This document shows, piece by piece, positions 33,364 through 41,536 of a stretch of DNA of 64,000 nt (positions are counted from its first letter, which is position 1; every line of letters starts with the position of its first letter). The stretch covers positions 3,676,501 through 3,740,500 of the forward strand of contig NZ_BSDR01000001.1 of the NCBI RefSeq assembly GCF_027925305.1, written 5' to 3'. Position numbers and translations under genes: made by a program. Source of the DNA: Desulforhabdus amnigena. GTDB lineage: Bacteria; Desulfobacterota; Syntrophobacteria; Syntrophobacterales; Syntrophobacteraceae. The notes under the pieces are model-generated. The model saw nothing but the letters and a program-made list of their open reading frames with translations. It searched no databases and was not told the DNA's origin.

Positions 33364-35421
33364 ATGGCCAATCGTCTCAGTCAGGAAAAGAGTCCCTATT
33401 TATTGCAGCATGCCGACAATCCCGTGGACTGGTATCCGTGGGGAGAAGAGGCTTTCAAAAAAGCCAAAGAGGAGGACAAGCCCGTTTTCCTCTCCATCGG
33501 GTACGCCACATGCCACTGGTGCCACGTCATGGAACATGAATCCTTCGAAGACATGGAGGTGGCGAAGCTTCTCAATGAAAATGCGGTTTGCATCAAGGTG
33601 GACCGGGAAGAACGCCCCGATGTGGACCAGATTTATATGACTGTCTGTCAGGCCCTGACCGGCAGCGGCGGGTGGCCCCTTTCCGTTTTCATGACCCCCG
33701 ACCGGAAGCCCTTTTTTGCCGGCACCTATTTTCCAAAATCGGGGCGGATGGGAATGCCCGGTTTTATGGACATCATCGCACAGGTGGCCGGTCTTTGGAA
33801 AAAGGACCGGCAGCGGCTGTTGAGGGTGAGCGATGAGATCACCAACGCCATTCAACCGAGGAAGCCCACAGGGCAGGGGCCGGCTCTCGATGCCGAAACC
33901 CTGGACAATGCCCACCGCCATTTCAGCAGGTCTTTCGATCACACGTGGGGCGGTTTCGGAGCGGCTCCCAAATTTCCCACCCCCCATCACTTGACTTTCC
34001 TTCTACGCCAGCACAAGCGTGACCCTCAGTCGGAAGCCCTCGATATCGTGGAAAAAACTCTGGACGCCATGCGGGACGGCGGTATTTTCGACCAGGTGGG
34101 ATTCGGGTTTCACCGGTATTCCGTGGATGAAAAATGGCTCGTGCCCCACTTCGAAAAGATGCTCTACGACCAGGCGCTGCTTGCCATGGCCTACACGGAA
34201 GCGTTTCAGGCCGGCGGAAAAGCGAGATTCGCACAGGTGGCCCGCGAAATATTCGAATATGTGCTCCGGGATATGACGGACTCGAAAGGCGGTTTCTATT
34301 CGGCGGAAGATGCCGACAGCGAGGGAAGAGAAGGGCTTTTTTATGTCTGGACGCCTCAAGAAGTGAAGGACATTCTCGGGGCGGAAGCGGGCGATGTCTT
34401 TTGCCGCTTTTATGACATTACCCCCGAGGGGAATTTTGAAGAGAGTCTGAGTATCCCTCACATTTCCAGGTCAGTGGAGCTGATGGCTCCGGGCTTCGGG
34501 ATGGAAGCCGAAGAGCTGGAAAAGCTCCTGGAAAAGGGCAGGCTGAAGCTGTTCGCCGTGCGTGAAAAACGGGTGCATCCCTTCAAAGACGACAAGGTCC
34601 TCACGGCCTGGAACGGGCTCATGATCGCTGCCTTGGCCAAAGGGTACCAGGTCCTGCGCGATCCCGCCTACCTCGATGCGGCTTGCGCCGCGGCCCGTTT
34701 CATTCTGAACACCCTGCGCCGGGAGGGGGGAAGGCTTTTCCGGCGCTATCGCCACGGAGAGGTGGCTCACCGGGGATATGCGGACGACCATGCCTTCCTG
34801 GTATGGGGGCTTCTGGAGCTCTACGAATCCACATTCGATGCGTTCTACCTGGAAGAGGCCGTAAAGGTCCATCAGCAGATGATGGATCTTTTCTGGGATG
34901 AGGAAGAGGGCGGTTTCTTCTACACCGCCGAGGACAATGAGCCGCTCATCGTCCGGGACAAGGAGATTTATGACGCCGCCGTGCCGTCCAGCAATTCGGT
35001 GGGGGTCTTGAACCTCCTTCGACTGGCGCGTATGACGGGAAATACGCAGTGGGAAGAAAAGGCCCAACAGCTCTTCAATAGATTTGCAGGGATGGTCGCG
35101 GATTTTCCCGCGGGGTACACTCAGTTTCTCCATGCCGTGGATTTCGCCCTGGGGCCGGCCCTGGAAATCATCGTGGCTGGAAATCCCGAAGAAGTTTCGA
35201 CACAGGAAATGGTGGAAACCGTTCATGGCTTGTTCCTTCCCCATCGCGTTTTGATGCTGCGGTCCGAAGATGGCCGGAGTGGAGGGATCGAGGAGCTGGC
35301 GCCCTTTGTGAAACCGCTCAAAAGCATCGACGGCAAGCCCATGGCTTATGTCTGCCAGAACTTTGCGTGTAAAGAACCGGTCACAGAGGTGGACGCGTTG
35401 AAAGCGATCCTGGCGCAATAA
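33364..35421 (+). CDS. DUF255 thioredoxin-like / glycoside-hydrolase-like protein (YyaL, SPATA20 family)
   Basis: 685 residues, full length. The N-terminal thioredoxin-fold DUF255 domain has [20 protein letters not shown], then WYPWGEEAF and the [14 protein letters not shown] motif, with CxxC-like CHWC near residue 48. It is followed by [20 protein letters not shown]. The rest is an (alpha/alpha)-barrel resembling N-acylglucosamine epimerases ([32 protein letters not shown]). Biochemical role unproven in the family. The ATG at 33364 has AAAGGGAG upstream and gives the family N terminus; the ATG at 33331 would add 11 residues. The stop overlaps a C1 element. Confidence 0.92.
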   Translation: MANRLSQEKSPYLLQHADNPVDWYPWGEEAFKKAKEEDKPVFLSIGYATCHWCHVMEHESFEDMEVAKLLNENAVCIKVDREERPDVDQIYMTVCQALTGSGGWPLSVFMTPDRKPFFAGTYFPKSGRMGMPGFMDIIAQVAGLWKKDRQRLLRVSDEITNAIQPRKPTGQGPALDAETLDNAHRHFSRSFDHTWGGFGAAPKFPTPHHLTFLLRQHKRDPQSEALDIVEKTLDAMRDGGIFDQVGFGFHRYSVDEKWLVPHFEKMLYDQALLAMAYTEAFQAGGKARFAQVAREIFEYVLRDMTDSKGGFYSAEDADSEGREGLFYVWTPQEVKDILGAEAGDVFCRFYDITPEGNFEESLSIPHISRSVELMAPGFGMEAEELEKLLEKGRLKLFAVREKRVHPFKDDKVLTAWNGLMIAALAKGYQVLRDPAYLDAACAAARFILNTLRREGGRLFRRYRHGEVAHRGYADDHAFLVWGLLELYESTFDAFYLEEAVKVHQQMMDLFWDEEEGGFFYTAEDNEPLIVRDKEIYDAAVPSSNSVGVLNLLRLARMTGNTQWEEKAQQLFNRFAGMVADFPAGYTQFLHAVDFALGPALEIIVAGNPEEVSTQEMVETVHGLFLPHRVLMLRSEDGRSGGIEELAPFVKPLKSIDGKPMAYVCQNFACKEPVTEVDALKAILAQ

Positions 35422-35553
35422 CCACAGAGGCACGGTGGACACAGAGTGAAGAGCTGATCCTGTCTGCCGCGGAGGTGGCAGACAGGATTCTCCATGCCGA
35501 CTCCCGGCATGGAGAATAGTTGCTTTTCTCCGTGCCCTCCGTGCCTCCGTGGT
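35421..35553. repeat. Large C1 element
   Basis: About 130 bp, with CCACAGAGG/CCTCCGTGG ends and internal palindromes CTGTCTGCCGCGG and ATTCTCCATGCCG. Nearly identical in inverted orientation to 56148-56272. Confidence 0.8.
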
Positions 35554-35652
35554 TTATATGAAAAAAAGGCTCATGGTTCATAGCTCATGGCGGGAATCCA
35601 TAAATCCGCCGAAGAACACCCTGGGGATGGCGGGATTGGCGGTTTTTTGTGG

Positions 35653-35695
35653 CGCAATTATGTCGTTATTTTTGGATTTGACGCGATTATGTCGT
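35653..35695 (+). promoter_or_regulatory. Paired enhancer-type sites upstream of the sigma-54 promoter
   Basis: CGCAATTATGTCGT and CGCGATTATGTCGT (29 bp apart, 13 of 14 identical) lie 89-131 bp before the -24 element. This is where bacterial enhancer-binding proteins bind. An AT-rich stretch (35730-35775) between them and the promoter could allow bending. Confidence 0.55.
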
Positions 35696-35782
35696 GAATT
35701 GAGGGCGCCAGGTGTATGAATTCAGAACCGTTATTTTTTAAAAACAATGTAAATACAATATGATAATGAATATGATTGGAGT

Positions 35783-35798
35783 TGGCATCCTTGTTGCA
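35783..35798 (+). promoter_or_regulatory. Sigma-54 (RpoN) promoter
   Basis: TGGCAT-N5-TTGCA with exactly 10 nt between GG (35784-35785) and GC (35796-35797), an almost perfect match to the -24/-12 consensus. Predicted start at about 35809. Confidence 0.8.
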
Positions 35799-35808
35799 AA
35801 ATAGAAAA

Positions 35809-35879
35809 GCAAAAGAGAAATCAACTCTTTCCTCCTCGAAAAGCTAACCGGTTCTAGCCCCTCCGGTTAGCTTTTTTTT
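35809..35879 (+). ncRNA. Candidate sigma-54-dependent small RNA (about 71 nt) with anti-SD motif
   Basis: Between the sigma-54 start and a strong terminator there is no ORF. The RNA folds as a short hairpin (AAAGAG 35812-35817 with CTCTTT 35825-35830), a single-stranded CCUCCUCG (35831-35838) and the terminator hairpin. CCUCC between stems is a typical seed of trans-acting RNAs that cover Shine-Dalgarno sequences. It could instead be an attenuated leader for the gene at 36052, but that gene has its own SD and lies past the terminator. Confidence 0.65.
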
Positions 35880-35880
35880 A
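35841..35880 (+). terminator. Rho-independent terminator of the small RNA
   Basis: 11-bp perfect stem AAGCTAACCGG / CCGGTTAGCTT with an 11-nt loop, running into eight T. Confidence 0.92.
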
Positions 35881-36051
35881 TCTTCGTTCCTGTTTCCTGG
35901 ATGTTCATCGGCCCTGCCCGTATTCTGTGGTGGGCAGGGAAAAGACTTTTTCCGCTCTGTAATGAATTGATGCTATTCTCGAATTCTTGTTCGCGTATCG
36001 GGCTTTTTAAATTCGGTGGAAGAACCGGCCATTGCCAGGAGAATGATCGAA

Positions 36052-36915
36052 ATGAGGAAAACTCTGTTGGGTTTCGTAGTGTCTCCCAGAAAGTTTGGGA
36101 ATTCCGAGCTTTTTATCAAGGAGCTCTATCGTAGGCTTTCAGGGGAATGGGATTTGAAATTGCTGAGGCTGCCCGAGATGGACATTCAGCCCTGCCGGGC
36201 CTGTTACCAGTGCCTCTTCGGCGAGATGAAATGCCCTCTCGACGACGACTTTCAGTTCATTCTTCAAGCCTTGCTGGAGTCGGATGCCTACGTGGTTGCG
36301 GTCCCCACCTACTTGCTGGGGGCCGTTTCCAGCCTCAAACGGTTTCTGGACCGGGGGCTGAGCTTTTACGCCCATGCGGACCAGCTCTGGGGAAAACCCG
36401 CCGTAGGGGTTGCCATTGCTGGAATTGAAGGGATGGAAGGCTACACCAGGCTCAATGTGGATAGCTTCATCAAGCTGACTCTGGGGGATCATAGGGGATC
36501 GGCGGTGGTCTATGGAGCCCTTCCCGGAGAGATCTTCCTGAAGGAGGGAGGCAAAGAAACGGCACTGCGCCTGGCCCGGGCGCTTGAAACCGGCGAGCGG
36601 GAAAAAGACCCCTCGATCCCGGTCTGCCCCCTCTGTGGGGGAGATACCTTTCGATTCCTTCCCAACGGCCAGGTTCGATGCATGCTCTGCAGCAGCTCGG
36701 GCCCCTACGGGTGGAACGAAAAGAATGCGTTGGAAATCAGGACGACAGCCGGGGAGCACCCTCTTTTCCTCACTCTGCAAGACGTCAAACGCCATGCCGA
36801 ATGGCTGAGGGGCATGAAAGGAGAGTTCATGGCGCGCAGAAAGGAACTCAAGGAGGTTACTCAGGGCTACACCCAGGTAGGTACCTGGCTGAAGCCGAAG
36901 AAAGATGAAAAGTGA
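36052..36915 (+). CDS. NAD(P)H-dependent FMN reductase / flavodoxin-fold protein with C-terminal zinc ribbon
   Basis: 287 residues. The flavodoxin-like fold begins LLGFVVSPRKFGNSELFIKE (FMN phosphate loop) and has PCRACYQCLFGEMKCPLDDD, the Cys-rich segment seen in iron-sulfur flavoprotein-like reductases, then YVVAVPTYLLGAVSSLKRFLDR. After about residue 185 there is a separate ribbon, CPLCGGD ... VRCMLCSSSG, and a basic helix. The start at 36052 has AGGAG 10 nt upstream; the ATG at 36043 is too close to it. Substrate unknown; probably an electron-transfer flavoprotein of the cytosol. Confidence 0.8.
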   Translation: MRKTLLGFVVSPRKFGNSELFIKELYRRLSGEWDLKLLRLPEMDIQPCRACYQCLFGEMKCPLDDDFQFILQALLESDAYVVAVPTYLLGAVSSLKRFLDRGLSFYAHADQLWGKPAVGVAIAGIEGMEGYTRLNVDSFIKLTLGDHRGSAVVYGALPGEIFLKEGGKETALRLARALETGEREKDPSIPVCPLCGGDTFRFLPNGQVRCMLCSSSGPYGWNEKNALEIRTTAGEHPLFLTLQDVKRHAEWLRGMKGEFMARRKELKEVTQGYTQVGTWLKPKKDEK

Positions 36916-37182
36916 AGGATCAAATCCAAAAATCAACAGGTGGAAGTCCTGGTTTGGAGTCCATTGGAATGACATGAATAGTTTTGGTGACCCAATATTG
37001 ATAACGCCGTCTTACATGGCGCCGCTTGAGCGTGGGTGGCAGGAATCTCCGATGCAATCTCCACAACTCAAAAACGCCGCCGTGGAAGGCGGCGCTACCA
37101 TTCTGTTTGAGTGTACTTCTTGCGTCGTTTTAAAAAAGCTGCACCTTTCCTGTGTGCAGCGAGTTCGAAATAGTGCTGTGGT
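36916..37182. other. Gap between convergent genes with dispersed repeats
   Basis: Bases 36923-36995 (CCATTGGAATGACATGAAT core) are repeated in diverged form at 39972-40048. A G1 palindrome is at 37073-37100. No gene. Confidence 0.5.
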
Positions 37183-38112
37183 TCAGCCCCGGTCTGCGAC
37201 CAGACACCTGGTGCCGTCGGGTTCCTCCGTGACGCGAAAGCCGAAAATGGGGACCATTTCGGCGAAGCTTCTTCCGAAAACGAGGTCCAGGGTATCTTCC
37301 GGGATATTCAACTGTTCGGCCGCGAAATGTCGGAAATGGTCTTCGTAGGCGAGGAGCTGGAGCACTTCATCGATGTTTTCCCCTTTGGAATCTTCGAGCT
37401 TCTTGAAAGCCGCATGAAGTTTTGCAAAGGAACAGCGTTCATCATGCTCCTCCATCATCTTCAGCAAAATCTCCACCGATTGCAAAATGTCGCGCCGGCT
37501 CAGGTAGGGCTGTGTCGCGAGTTCCTTTGACTGGCTGGGGTCCCAGCATGCCTGCGCCCGGCATTGGAGGGGACGGTCGGCGTAGATCATGCACTGGTCG
37601 GTGGTGTTGTCGAAAAATACGCATTCCTGAGATCCTTCCTTTTCCCGGAACTTGATCCGCTCGTCCAGCAGAAAAATCAGTTTGTCTTCCTGAGGCGAAC
37701 GAACGGGCTCCCCCTTTCGAAGGGTGAGCAGCTGGTTCCAGGGAATCTTTTCCTGGCGGAGGATTTCGAGGTCTTCCCGGTGCAGTGTGGGAGCGCTCCT
37801 GCGGCAGCACTCACCGCACTGCACACAGGTGGGAAGGATTTCCCGGACAACCTGTTCGCTGGATTCCAGCAGCCGTTTCCACGCATCCAGCCGTTCCGAC
37901 GCACTCATTCTCGGCCATCGGTTTTCTATTTCCTGGTAAGTGATGCTCTGTTCCAGCTGATATTGGACGCGCTTCAAGGGGAGAGACGTTTCCGTCTCTT
38001 TCATGAACGAAGTCAAAAATTCGAGCCAGTTCCGGCGAAGCGTTTCCACGTCCCAGTCGCCCGGGTAACCCATTGTATCCATACGATTTCGAGTGCTGTT
38101 GGAAGAAGTCAT
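37183..38112 (-). CDS. YkgJ-type cysteine-cluster protein
   Basis: 309 residues. The metal-binding Cys cluster of the YkgJ/CxxCxxCC family is clear: CVQCGECCRRSAPTLHREDL near residue 96, then CVFFDNTTDQCMIYADRPLQ, followed by CRAQACWD. Long helical N- and C-terminal extensions (about 90 and 110 residues) frame the core. The family probably binds iron-sulfur or zinc; its function is mostly unknown. Convergent with the flavin reductase gene. Confidence 0.8.
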   Translation of the reverse strand: MTSSNSTRNRMDTMGYPGDWDVETLRRNWLEFLTSFMKETETSLPLKRVQYQLEQSITYQEIENRWPRMSASERLDAWKRLLESSEQVVREILPTCVQCGECCRRSAPTLHREDLEILRQEKIPWNQLLTLRKGEPVRSPQEDKLIFLLDERIKFREKEGSQECVFFDNTTDQCMIYADRPLQCRAQACWDPSQSKELATQPYLSRRDILQSVEILLKMMEEHDERCSFAKLHAAFKKLEDSKGENIDEVLQLLAYEDHFRHFAAEQLNIPEDTLDLVFGRSFAEMVPIFGFRVTEEPDGTRCLVADRG

Positions 38113-38675
38113 AAAGTGCTCTCATTCTCCTTGATAGTCCAGATGGATTGAAGCTTTCCTATTCGTTCCTTCGTGCCGGGATTCCTCTTCCCGACACGGA
38201 TGGAAAAATCTCTCTCGTCATCTCAATCCCCCTTCGAAGGGAGCTTTACCCCGGGAATTCCTTCCTTAGAGATTGTCTGAAAATTTCTCCCTTAGGAGGC
38301 TGTCTGAAAATTCCTCCCTTGAGGGGGGTAGGGGGGTGTCAAGATTTGGCGAACCAGAAAAACACCCCCCTTGGCCCCCCCTCAAGGGGGGGAATCGAAG
38401 CAGGTTCGGCTCCCAAGCAGAGGAATTTTCAGACAGCCTCTTAAAGGAAGGTGTGGGGGCACTTTTTTAAATGAGAACTGCCGATACCCGGTTGTCTTCC
38501 CTGGTAGCGCCGCCTTCCACGGCGGCGTTCGAGGAGATTGAAGGCACAAGCCTTGTTTTCCTCTTCACCATGTAAGGCGGCGCCGCCATTCTTGATTTCC
38601 AGGTCTATATAGCCTATTGTGGCCAAGAGATAAACCTCGGGGTCCACAAAAAAGAGATAAAGCCGCTCTTTGGAA
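38113..38675. other. Repeat-rich gap with M3, M2 half and G1
   Basis: Contains a duplicated left end of M3 (38264-38295), the whole M3 (38296-38440), an M2 end (38464-38482) and a G1 palindrome (38502-38530). No gene is supported. Confidence 0.6.
38296..38440. mobile_element. M3 miniature element with long perfect terminal inverted repeats
   Basis: 145 bp. The left end GAGGCTGTCTGAAAATTCC and its exact inverse at the right form 21-bp perfect repeats. The interior holds CCCTTGAGGGGGG and CCCCCCTCAAGGGGGGG palindromes. The flanks TTAG and TTAA may reflect a short target duplication. No coding capacity. Confidence 0.78.
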
Positions 38676-39509
38676 TCAGCCCCATTCCTTTGCAATTTCT
38701 TCGATTCGGTCTTTGATCCTCCCGGCATGTCGGGGAGATGCCTTTCTCCATCCCAGCCCCAGGCGCAGGAAATCGCAAAAGTCGGGTTCCATGGGCAATC
38801 TGTGCGTGTATACGCTTTCGGGGAGCGTGTCATGGGGAAGACGGATTTCCGGGAGGGATAAAACACGCCGCCGGAGTTCCCGGCAGAGTTCTTCAAAGGG
38901 TTCGTCCGACCCGGTGGTCCCGGGGAATCGTTCGAGGACCAGTCGGAACAGGTACCGGGAGGTTCGAGGCGGCCAGGCGGAATCCAGGAGAAACCGGTGG
39001 CGCTGGAGGAGTTCCGTTTCCGTCCAGTTCATGTAGTGTGCAAGCGTTCGAAGGGGTTCCAGAACATGCGGCCCCCACAGCATCAGGTGAAAGAGCGGGT
39101 TGGCGCGGGGGCTGGAATAGAGGAATGTGTTCAAGCCTCGAACCAGGGGAAGCCAGAATTCCCGGCCTTCGGGGGGCAGCAGGGAAAACATGCGGGATGG
39201 CTCGCAGCTCTCCCGGTGGCACTTGTTTCCGTAGTCGATGAGGTAACGCAAATCCCTTCCCTCGTTCTGGAAGGGGTGCAGGAGGCACCCGGCGCGGCGG
39301 CCCCGCGCATCCAGAAAACCCAGCCCCCAACAGGAATACCCCACGATGGGCCGGTATCGGGGCCCCTCCTGTAAGAAGGTCCGACGGTTCTCGATGAACT
39401 CGCGCCTCAGGCTGCCCGCAAAGTCCAGGGGATCATAATGAGCCGGCCGAATGGGTGGGCAGCAGCCGAAGCAGGCGAGTTCGGGAGTGGGTGCGCAGAG
39501 GGTTTTCAT
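38676..39509 (-). CDS. Uncharacterised Cys-rich protein
   Basis: 277 residues. The N terminus PELACFGCCPPIRPAHYDPL and a later CLLHPFQNEGRDLR, then CHRESCEPS, suggest a YkgJ-like or Fe-S-like cysteine cluster. The rest is helical and rich in Arg/Leu. I do not recognise the family. The start ATG has weak SD spacing. It lies on the same strand as the Cys-cluster protein at 37183, separated by repeats. Confidence 0.65.
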   Translation of the reverse strand: MKTLCAPTPELACFGCCPPIRPAHYDPLDFAGSLRREFIENRRTFLQEGPRYRPIVGYSCWGLGFLDARGRRAGCLLHPFQNEGRDLRYLIDYGNKCHRESCEPSRMFSLLPPEGREFWLPLVRGLNTFLYSSPRANPLFHLMLWGPHVLEPLRTLAHYMNWTETELLQRHRFLLDSAWPPRTSRYLFRLVLERFPGTTGSDEPFEELCRELRRRVLSLPEIRLPHDTLPESVYTHRLPMEPDFCDFLRLGLGWRKASPRHAGRIKDRIEEIAKEWG

Positions 39510-39587
39510 GGTACCGGGGATTATAACGGCTCGGTGCCGCCTGCGTCACGCCTTAAATGTGAGAAAGTAGTGTGTCCTTTTGGGCAA

Positions 39588-39616
39588 TTGACACCCTGAA
39601 TGCCGTTTGTTATTGT
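39588..39616 (+). promoter_or_regulatory. Sigma-70-type promoter for the FmdB-like gene
   Basis: TTGACA (39588-39593), 17-nt spacer, TATTGT (39611-39616), 50 nt before the gene. Confidence 0.5.
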
Positions 39617-39665
39617 TCCCACAGCTTTAAGGTCACTTTTATGGATATCCTCGAGGAGAATCAAA

Positions 39666-39923
39666 ATGCCTATTTATGAATTTCGATGTACCGCGTGTGG
39701 AAATATTCAGGAAATCATCGTTTCGAGCAGTTCCGAGGAAGTGGAAATGAAGTGCAGGGAATGCCAGTGCGAAGACCTGGAACGGGTGCTGAGCCGCGTC
39801 AGCTATATCATGGGGGATTCCGGATCGTCAAAGGGGCAGGCTGCAGGCCCTAGTGTTACGACCAAAAACTGCGGCCCGGGCAACAGCTGCACGACCCTTG
39901 AACTGCCGGGGTACAGCAGGTAA
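39666..39923 (+). CDS. FmdB-type zinc-ribbon regulatory protein
   Basis: 85 residues. MPIYEFRCTACGNIQEIIVS and then MKCRECQCEDLERVLSRVSY: the FmdB/CxxC ribbon of four Cys. C-terminal tail with two more Cys (NCGPGNSC) ending LELPGYSR. Members are putative regulators of formamidase-like genes, but most have no proven role. TCGAGGAGAA precedes the ATG. Short pieces of its 3' end recur at about 40112-40137 and 41482-41510. Confidence 0.85.
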   Translation: MPIYEFRCTACGNIQEIIVSSSSEEVEMKCRECQCEDLERVLSRVSYIMGDSGSSKGQAAGPSVTTKNCGPGNSCTTLELPGYSR

Positions 39924-40394
39924 GAAGGATAAATCCCCATCTGATTTTGGGAGCGGCTCTTTCGGAGTGACGGTCAAATCCCAAAAATCAGGGGGGCCGT
40001 TCCATGCCTGGAATCCATTGGAACGACATGAATCATTTGGGTGATCCAGCATCGTTGCGCCGGGCAAACCGTGCGGACTTTGGAACCTCGTGCCATGAAG
40101 ATCCCTTGAACTGTCGGAGTACAGCAAGTAGCTTAAAGCCGAAAACATCCAACTTCAAAACAAATATTCGATAAAAAAATAATATATTGATTTGGTCCGC
40201 CCTTTTACACTGGAACGAGGCTTTTCGAAGTAAAAATAAGACATTTCAAGGTGCTTTTGATGCCTCAGCCGAGGCATAAGCGATTGGCTGGATCGCCTTC
40301 TTGGACAATCATTTTTTCTATTTGACTATATCAAGGGATGACCCCAGATACCCGCATGCCGGATGCTGTGGGGGGAAGAGCCCCGACTACCCGA
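39924..40394. other. Repeat-filled gap before hicAB
   Basis: Holds the second copy of the CCATTGG/GACATGAAT repeat (39972-40048), a degraded fmdB 3' end (40112-40137) and repeat C copy 1. No gene. Confidence 0.55.
40132..40351. repeat. TA-island repeat C, copy 1
   Basis: About 220 bp, closely matching 43065-43280 (shared CATCCAACTTCAAAACAAAT, TTTCAAGGTGCTT and GCATAAGCGATTGGCTGG). It ends TATATCAAGGGATGACCCC, an inverted form of the GGGGTCAGCCCTTGACATAG header found at 44.5-47 kb. Confidence 0.85.
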
Positions 40395-40715
40395 TCAGCA
40401 GGCATTCTCAAGCCTCTCTGCAATCCATTGGTTCAAGCTCTTGCCCTCTTTGAGGGCACGGACATATACCTTCCGGTGCAAGGTCGGTGGCAGGCGGAGC
40501 ATTAACCGCCCAGAGAATGGTTTATCAGGCTCTTCCCCCCTCTGCTCGCAAAACTCCAGGTAGTCATCAATGGACTCCCGGAAAGCCTGTTCTATTTCTT
40601 CAACGCTTTTTCCCTGGAAAGTGATGACATCCTTCAGATCAAGGACTTCTCCATGGAAGATACCTGCTTCGTCATCATATTCTACATGTCCCGTGTACCC
40701 TTTGTACGTCAGCAT
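40395..40715 (-). CDS. hicB: HicB-family antitoxin
   Basis: 106 residues. The HicB fold starts YKGYTGHVEYDDEAGIFHGE, then VLDLKDVITFQGKSVEEIEQ and SIDDYLEFCEQRGEEP. A C-terminal ribbon-helix-helix domain follows (LMLRLPPTLHRKVYVRALKE). It neutralises HicA and probably represses the pair. It is 5 nt downstream of hicA on the minus strand, the usual order. Confidence 0.9.
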   Translation of the reverse strand: MLTYKGYTGHVEYDDEAGIFHGEVLDLKDVITFQGKSVEEIEQAFRESIDDYLEFCEQRGEEPDKPFSGRLMLRLPPTLHRKVYVRALKEGKSLNQWIAERLENAC

Positions 40716-40720
40716 GCGTT

Positions 40721-40987
40721 TTATTCCTTTGCCTGAATACCTGCTTCTGTCAGAAACCGCCTCAGTGACTTGAGAGCCCCTTTGTCAGTCTCTTTCTGTG
40801 GATGTGGACGGTGAAAAACAGCTCGAACCCCGTTCAGATAGACGCGTACTCTTGAGCCCCGCCCCTCGCTCAGTTCAGCCCCCAAGGCAAGGAGAAGACT
40901 CTCGATACCAGCCCATTCAACATCAGAACGGACAGGATCTTCAAATATGGCACGCAGTGTTTTTAGGTGCCTGCTGCTCAGCTTCAT
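40721..40987 (-). CDS. hicA: HicA-like toxin
   Basis: 88 residues from the ATG at 40987. A dsRBD-like mRNA interferase fold: KTLRAIFEDPVRSDVEW, LLLALGAELSEGRGSRVRVY and the late HRPHPQKETDKGALKSLRRF. The active-site His in the HPQKE region is present. Longer than the typical 60-residue HicA, like the related subgroup whose first helix reads LKTLRAIFE. SD is weak. Paired with hicB. Confidence 0.85.
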   Translation of the reverse strand: MKLSSRHLKTLRAIFEDPVRSDVEWAGIESLLLALGAELSEGRGSRVRVYLNGVRAVFHRPHPQKETDKGALKSLRRFLTEAGIQAKE

Positions 40988-41338
40988 AGTATCATTATAT
41001 GACATCATCCACCAGAGAGGAAGTCCGAATTGATGCGGAAAGGTACGGCATTCGCTATGACTACTAATCACGGCGCTCACCGGTTGGCGGAAGCGCGCCA
41101 GCGCCTGGAGCCAATCCGCTGCACAGCGCTTTGTTGGACCTGCGGTGACTTCGGACTGACAAGGCTTGCTTCGAGTCGGATTTGCTTTGTCTCTAAAGAT
41201 TAAACAGCGCAATCCAAAAACACGGAAGCCTTAAACAAGCATTTTGGAGGTTGAAAAGGGCCTTCTGAGGCTAAAAGTATTCACTCTTAAACAAATATCA
41301 AAGAAGAAACAATATGTTGGTTCGGCCCGACCCCTTTC
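40988..41338. other. Gap with a diverged repeat C fragment
   Basis: AAACAAATATCAAAGAAGAA near 41295 resembles the middle of repeat C. Palindrome-like sequence at 41085-41140 was considered as an attC site and rejected. No gene. Confidence 0.4.
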
Positions 41339-41488
41339 CCATGACCTCCGGATCAAATCTTTGAGAATTTTTTCCATCCCACTGTAGATGCTGTGGATGC
41401 ATCCAGCGATGGCCCTCATGTGGGAAGCCCTGTCTTCCATGTCCTGGGCCGACTCGTACCTCTGGATCTTCCTCCGCATGGCTTCGAA
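41339..41488 (-). pseudogene. HepT-like toxin fragment
   Basis: The frame reads RYESAQDMEDRASHMRAIAG and CIHSIYSGMEKILKDLIR, the central helices of a HepT/DUF86-type ribonuclease toxin. Before it is a short copy of the fmdB 3' end (41482-41510); after it the frame passes into repeat C debris. Both gene ends are missing and no MntA antitoxin is nearby. Confidence 0.55.
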
Positions 41489-41536
41489 CTGCCGGGGTAC
41501 AGCAAGCAGCCAAAACACGAAAGCGTCCTACAGAGG

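Noticed and set aside
41085-41140. Sequence resembling half of an integron attC site (on the minus strand GTCCAAC then AAAGCGCTGTGCAGCGG).
   Set aside because: No matching second half (GTTRRRY with complementary L box) within reach, no repetition at other TA borders, and no integrase.
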